A stretch of DNA of 64,000 nucleotides from Andreprevotia chitinilytica DSM 18519 (GTDB lineage Bacteria; Pseudomonadota; Gammaproteobacteria; Burkholderiales; Chitinibacteraceae), in NCBI RefSeq assembly GCF_000711875.1, contig NZ_JONM01000004.1, positions 124,001 through 188,000 on the forward strand. The letters run 5' to 3'. The position numbers and the translations under genes are program-made. A model generated the notes under the pieces. The model was not told the DNA's origin and ran no database searches. It saw only the letters and a program-made list of their open reading frames with translations. Below are positions 60,090 through 64,000 of the stretch, one piece after another (the stretch's first letter is position 1; each line of letters starts with the position of its first letter).

Positions 60090-62306
60090 TCACTTCGTCG
60101 CTGCCGTGTCTGTTTGGCCCACGCGCGCCCACCAATCGCTCACGTCGCGGAATACCAGCACACCGCCCACCAACTCACCCTGCACGTCGCGCAGCGGCGT
60201 GGCGGACTCCTGAATCACCAGCGTGAGGCCGAACTTGTTCAGCAACAGGCTGCGGCGCTGCATCGGCCCGGTTTCATGTGCATTGGCCAGCGTTTCCAGC
60301 AACAGCGGCGGGGAGGGCAGGCCGGTGGCTTCGTCCACGGTCTGGAAGATCCGATCGATGGGGCGGCCGAGCGCTTCTTCCGGCTGCCAGCCAATCAGCG
60401 CGGCGGCGACCGGGTTCAGGTATTCGATACGGCCTTGCAGGTCGGCGGTGATCACGCCATCGCCGATCGAATCGAGGATGGCCTCGATTTTTTGCCGCTC
60501 CGAATGTGCCTGCATTTCTGCCGCCCGGATGGCGGTGATGTCATAGCCGATACCGCGATAACCGAGGAACACATTGTGTTCGTCGAACACCGGCTTGCCG
60601 GACACACTGACCAGCGTGGGCTTGGCGCCGATGCTCAGCAGGTAGGTGAAGTCCTGGAACGGTTTGTGTTCGGACACCAGTTGCCGGAACTCGAACCATT
60701 CGCGCTCGGACAGACCGCCTTGGCCCAGATCCCAGCGTGTGCGGCCGATCAGGTCACGCGGCTCGATCCCCGCCCGGCGCAGGAATGAACCGGAGATAAA
60801 CGTAAAGCGGAACTGGTCGTCCTGCTCCCAGAACCAGGCGTGGGCGAGTTCGATCAGGTCGGCAAAGCGGGCGTCATTGGTGCGCGCCTGTGCATCCAGC
60901 TGGTGCCGGTGCGAGATATCGTGCGCGAACAAGGCACTGCCTACGCGTCGGCCGACAGCATCGGTCAGCGGCTGGATCGACAATTCGAAATAACGCGGCT
61001 CGCCCCCCGGCGGGGTGAGTTCGCCATTCATCACCAGTTCCTGCTCGGCATCCGCCAATTCGGCCGAGCTGAATAACGGCTCGGTCAGCCCGGCCAACGG
61101 TTTGCCGAGATGCTCGAAAGCTTGCCGTGCCGTTTGGTTGGCATAGACGATGCGGCCATCGATATCCCGACTGACGATCAGATCGCGCGCGGATTCAGCC
61201 ACCTGCGCCAGCCGCTGGTGCTGGCTCTCCTGCGCGCGGAGGTCTTCGGTAATCTCATTCGCCAGCTCAAGCGCCAGTGCGCGACTGCGGGCCTGGCGTT
61301 GCAGCACCCAGCCGATCAGCAGCGACAGGCCGATCCCCAAGCCCCACAGCAGCCCCCATTCGGCTTTGTAGCGGTCGATGTACTGCGTGCTGCCACCACT
61401 GAGCGTGAGCCGCCATTGCCGGCCCGGCAAGTCGATCAATTGCGATGCGACGAATCCGTCCTGTGCGGCATTCGGCGCAGCGGACGGAACCGGGTAAAGC
61501 CGTTGTGGCGGGGTGGCAGCACCGATGGCGGATTGGCCCTGATCCCACAACTCAAGCGTCGCACCCTCGCCCACCATGTGTGAATTGACGCGCGGCACCA
61601 TGTCGTCGATGCGGAACACCAGGCTCACCGTGCCGACGAAGGCATCACGCCGCGCTGGCAGGGTCGCCAGCGAGCGATCCGGCAAATAGACCGGATAACG
61701 CAGTACGTAGCCCAGCGGTTCGCCGGCCAGCCCGCGCAGCGGCAGCGGCGTGCTGATCAAGCCGGTGTTGTGATCGCGCCCGTATTCGATCGCGGCGCGC
61801 GTCTCCGGCACCGTCGCGACATTGAGGCCGAAGTACAGGCCGGAGCGCGCATTGAGCGGAAACAGGTAATCGTGAATGTAGAGCGGGTCGGTTGGCCCTG
61901 GCGGCTGGAGTTTGAACGGCGGGTACAGCGTGCCGACCGTCGACTCGGCCACGGCGGCGGTAAACGCATCCAGCTGATCTTTCGGCACCGCACGCACGAA
62001 CACCGCGGCAACGAAGCCGGGATAGCGGTCTTCGAGATTGAGCTGGGTCATCAATGTGCCGAAGCTGCGCCGATCCAGCTTCGGGTTGGCGAGGAACAGG
62101 CTTTGCACCCCGCGCAGCAGGCCCAGCTGCGACTTGACCCGCGATTCGATGCGATGGCCGACCAGCTTGGCCGTGGTATCGAAATCACGCTGGATATAGC
62201 CGCGTACCTCGTGCGCCAGCCACGCATGCACCAACGCGGTCATGACCATGCCGACCAGCAAGGCCAAGGCAATGGGGCGATAGCGCGTCAGCCACAGGCG
62301 TTTCAT
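60090..62306 (-). CDS. Membrane sensor: CHASE plus three PAS domains, no output domain
   Basis: 738 residues. N-terminal helix ([20 protein letters not shown]), extracytoplasmic CHASE domain (about 75-300: [20 protein letters not shown] and [10 protein letters not shown]), second helix ([20 protein letters not shown], about 325-345), then three PAS domains at about 375-500, 505-625 and 625-735. The chain stops after PAS3 ([18 protein letters not shown]). No kinase, GGDEF, EAL or other effector follows. It overlaps the M14 gene stop by four bases. The ligand is unknown. Confidence 0.85.
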   Translation of the reverse strand: MKRLWLTRYRPIALALLVGMVMTALVHAWLAHEVRGYIQRDFDTTAKLVGHRIESRVKSQLGLLRGVQSLFLANPKLDRRSFGTLMTQLNLEDRYPGFVAAVFVRAVPKDQLDAFTAAVAESTVGTLYPPFKLQPPGPTDPLYIHDYLFPLNARSGLYFGLNVATVPETRAAIEYGRDHNTGLISTPLPLRGLAGEPLGYVLRYPVYLPDRSLATLPARRDAFVGTVSLVFRIDDMVPRVNSHMVGEGATLELWDQGQSAIGAATPPQRLYPVPSAAPNAAQDGFVASQLIDLPGRQWRLTLSGGSTQYIDRYKAEWGLLWGLGIGLSLLIGWVLQRQARSRALALELANEITEDLRAQESQHQRLAQVAESARDLIVSRDIDGRIVYANQTARQAFEHLGKPLAGLTEPLFSSAELADAEQELVMNGELTPPGGEPRYFELSIQPLTDAVGRRVGSALFAHDISHRHQLDAQARTNDARFADLIELAHAWFWEQDDQFRFTFISGSFLRRAGIEPRDLIGRTRWDLGQGGLSEREWFEFRQLVSEHKPFQDFTYLLSIGAKPTLVSVSGKPVFDEHNVFLGYRGIGYDITAIRAAEMQAHSERQKIEAILDSIGDGVITADLQGRIEYLNPVAAALIGWQPEEALGRPIDRIFQTVDEATGLPSPPLLLETLANAHETGPMQRRSLLLNKFGLTLVIQESATPLRDVQGELVGGVLVFRDVSDWWARVGQTDTAATK

Positions 62307-63436
62307 TTGAGCTGATCTGCCACGGCGTACAGCGCGGCCAACACCGACGCGCCGAACTGGCGGGAGCGCTCGCCGTTCCAGCCCACTTCCGGCAGCGGCC
62401 GGTTCGCGGTGTCCTTGAACGGCATCTCGATGGTGTAGGCCAGGCAGCCAAAACGGTCGCCGACCCAATTGGTGGCGAGCTTGAGCGTATCCGGCCCGAA
62501 CTGGCCCTTGCCATAACCGTGCTCGGTCTGGAAATCCGGGCTGGCGGCCAGCCAAGCCGCCTTGAACGCCGCTTGCAGCGCGTCCTGGCGGGGCGAGAAC
62601 GACGGGTTGCCCTCGCAACCGGCCACGAAGTTATGCGGGATGCTCTCGTCGCCGTGCACATCCAGAAACGCATCGACGCCGGTTTCCAGCATCTTTTGCC
62701 GCACCAGAAAGACTTCCGGGCTGCGCTCAAGCGTGGGGGTTTGCCATTCGCGGTTGAGATTGGCACCAGCCGCATTGGTACGCAGATTGCCGCGCACGCT
62801 GCCGTCCGGATTCATGTTCGGCACCACGTAGAACACCGCTTTTTCCAGCAATGCCCGGCCGAGCGCGTTTTGTTCATCGGTCAGGGCTTCGAGCAAGCCC
62901 TCGGCAAACCACTCGGCCATCGTCTCGCCCGGGTGTTGGCGGGCGATGATCCAGATGACGCGCTTGCCTGGTGTTTCGACACCGATTTTCAGCGCATCCA
63001 GATCACGGCCATCGAGCGTGCTGCCCAGATGCACCAGCTCGCACCACGGCGAGGCCTCGACCGCGCCGCCGATCAGGCGCAGATGGCGATCCCACGGGTA
63101 GGGCTCGAAATAGGCGTAATAGACCGAATCACGGGCTGGCGTGTGGCGGATGGTGAACGCCTTGCCATCGTATTCGCCGGGGACGCGGAACCACGTTTCC
63201 CGGTCATACGAGGCCACGGCGTTGTAGCCATCCCAACCGACAGGATAGGCGCTTTGGCTGGCGTTCTCGATCCGCAGCACGCAATCGCGATCCTTGCCGC
63301 CGATCAAGCGGAAATGGAACCACTGCGCAAATTCGCTGGCGTTGTCCGGCCGCAGCTTGAGGCGGATGTTGGCGGAATCGGCTGCGTCGACCACTTCGAT
63401 CGCACCGGCGTCGAAGTGACTGGAAATCTTGGGCAT
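62303..63436 (-). CDS. M14-family metallocarboxypeptidase (cytosolic carboxypeptidase-like)
   Basis: 377 residues. An N-terminal beta domain (about 1-130: YDRETWFRVPGEYDGKAFTI), then the peptidase with zinc motif ARQHPGETMAEWFAEGL (HPGE), VVPNMNPDGSVRGNLRTNAA and LDVHGDE (second zinc His), and the catalytic Glu in AYTIEMPFKD. This is the M14D cytosolic carboxypeptidase-like type, known in bacteria and, in eukaryotes, for deglutamylation. No signal peptide. It is followed by the receptor gene with a four-base overlap. Confidence 0.9.
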   Translation of the reverse strand: MPKISSHFDAGAIEVVDAADSANIRLKLRPDNASEFAQWFHFRLIGGKDRDCVLRIENASQSAYPVGWDGYNAVASYDRETWFRVPGEYDGKAFTIRHTPARDSVYYAYFEPYPWDRHLRLIGGAVEASPWCELVHLGSTLDGRDLDALKIGVETPGKRVIWIIARQHPGETMAEWFAEGLLEALTDEQNALGRALLEKAVFYVVPNMNPDGSVRGNLRTNAAGANLNREWQTPTLERSPEVFLVRQKMLETGVDAFLDVHGDESIPHNFVAGCEGNPSFSPRQDALQAAFKAAWLAASPDFQTEHGYGKGQFGPDTLKLATNWVGDRFGCLAYTIEMPFKDTANRPLPEVGWNGERSRQFGASVLAALYAVADQLK

Positions 63437-63462
63437 CGTCAGTCCTTTGCGTCCTTTAAGTT

Positions 63463-63587
63463 GTAGGGCGGGTTAGCGGTCGGCGTGCGACGTTTATGTC
63501 GCTCAGCGAGTGCGTAACCCGCCGAATGTGCGATCTACCACGTCATTGTCCGGCGGGTTACGACGCACGGCGTCTAACCCGCCCTAC
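63463..63587. repeat. GTAGGGCGGGTTAG nested palindromic repeat
   Basis: Outer 14-bp arms at 63463-63476 and 63574-63587 (exact complements) enclose a second inverted pair, GTAACCCGCCG at 63514 and its complement at 63551-63561. The nested layout fills the gap between the M14 and oxidoreductase genes. Confidence 0.85.
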
Positions 63588-63599
63588 GGCTACTGCGCT

Positions 63600-64000
63600 T
63601 CAATCCTGTGCCTCGAACGGAAACCGCAAGCCCAGCCCGGCCCGCGCAGCGTCGATGATCTGAATCATGGCACGCGAATGGGCATGCGGCAGGATCGGGC
63701 TTTCCGTTTTGCCATGCCGGATCAATTCGCAGAAGTGCGCCGTTTCGTAATTGAGGCCCGAGCCTTCGATCGGCATGTCGATATCGATCTTGCGACCGTC
63801 GCGATAGAACACCGTCGCCCGGCTCGGATTCCACCATTTTTCTGCAATGACCACGTGACCCGCCGCGCCGCCGATCAGCGCCTCGCCGCTGCCCGAGGTA
63901 TCAAGCCCGCAGTAGATTTGCGCGATGCCATGCTCATGCTGCGACTGCATGCTGGCGAAGGTATCGACCCCACTCGCCCCCAACCTGCCCAGCGTTTGCA
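63600..64000 (-). CDS. Gfo/Idh/MocA-type oxidoreductase, C-terminal part (cut by window edge)
   Basis: About 133 C-terminal residues are visible; the N-terminal Rossmann domain lies beyond the right edge. The visible part has the alpha/beta domain pattern of this family: IAQIYCGLDTSGSGEALIGG, HVVIAEKWWNPSRATVFYRD, and the end NYETAHFCELIRHGKTESPI, PHAHSRAMIQIIDAARAG. These NAD(P)-dependent enzymes act on sugars or cyclitols. Subfamily cannot be told from this fragment. Confidence 0.78.
   Translation of the reverse strand, partial: QTLGRLGASGVDTFASMQSQHEHGIAQIYCGLDTSGSGEALIGGAAGHVVIAEKWWNPSRATVFYRDGRKIDIDMPIEGSGLNYETAHFCELIRHGKTESPILPHAHSRAMIQIIDAARAGLGLRFPFEAQD

Overview
The window looks like chromosomal DNA of a betaproteobacterium, most likely of the Neisseriales (Chitinibacteraceae/Chromobacteriaceae-like). 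This rests on overall protein character and on gene neighbourhoods such as ftsX-ftsE-ftsY facing two M16 peptidases and rsmD. It is GC-rich and dense in housekeeping genes. I see no rRNA, tRNA, prophage, integrase, complete insertion sequence or CRISPR array. No database search was possible, so family names come from recognised motifs and gene order.

Layout. 0-2.4 kb: the start of an ethanolamine catabolic operon (eat permease, then eutB running off the left edge). 2.6-7.6 kb: a DUF2846 lipoprotein, a small periplasmic cysteine protein plus a CSSCGC outer-membrane barrel, then a tight minus-strand run antitoxin-ParE-methyltransferase-TlpA, then slyX. 7.7-15.2 kb: a LysR/SDR divergent pair, ygiQ, a vapBC pair, a second SDR, arfB and a BaiN-type flavoprotein. 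15.3-23.5 kb: a small gene with an unusually structured promoter, aceK, a periplasmic binding protein, a flavin reductase, a YgjP-like metallopeptidase, an EAL-HDOD protein, an S4 protein, an unrecognised Ser/Pro-rich protein and an enoyl-CoA hydratase. 23.6-30.3 kb: aroP, a MITE-like element, an ABC exporter, a nucleosidase, a DUF1289 protein, a FrnE-like DsbA and a second vapBC pair. 30.5-38.6 kb: a five-gene alpha-2-macroglobulin operon (yfaA-yfaT-yfaS-yfaQ-like-yfaP). 38.9-50 kb: an orphan yhfG, metH, a MerR regulator with a carboxymuconolactone-decarboxylase fusion, a GlsB protein, hslU without hslV, an HD-GYP response regulator and ilvA. 50-64 kb: rpoH under a perfect CIRCE element, ftsX-ftsE-ftsY, M16-M16-rsmD-channel-ferredoxin, cca, a CHASE/PAS receptor with no output domain, an M14 carboxypeptidase, and the C-terminal part of a Gfo/Idh/MocA oxidoreductase at the right edge.

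The most system-like locus is the macroglobulin operon. It encodes an envelope protease trap with an intact CVEQ thioester, an NlpC/P60-like protein, two helper proteins, and a YfaQ counterpart cut down to a secreted domain of about 100 residues with an HExxH motif. Three type II toxin-antitoxin pairs and an orphan YhfG add an accessory flavour.

The other striking property is the density of palindromic intergenic repeats. I count at least eight unrelated families, including five copies of a 70-bp REP-like inverted pair. Two of those copies sit inside a second, larger palindrome.
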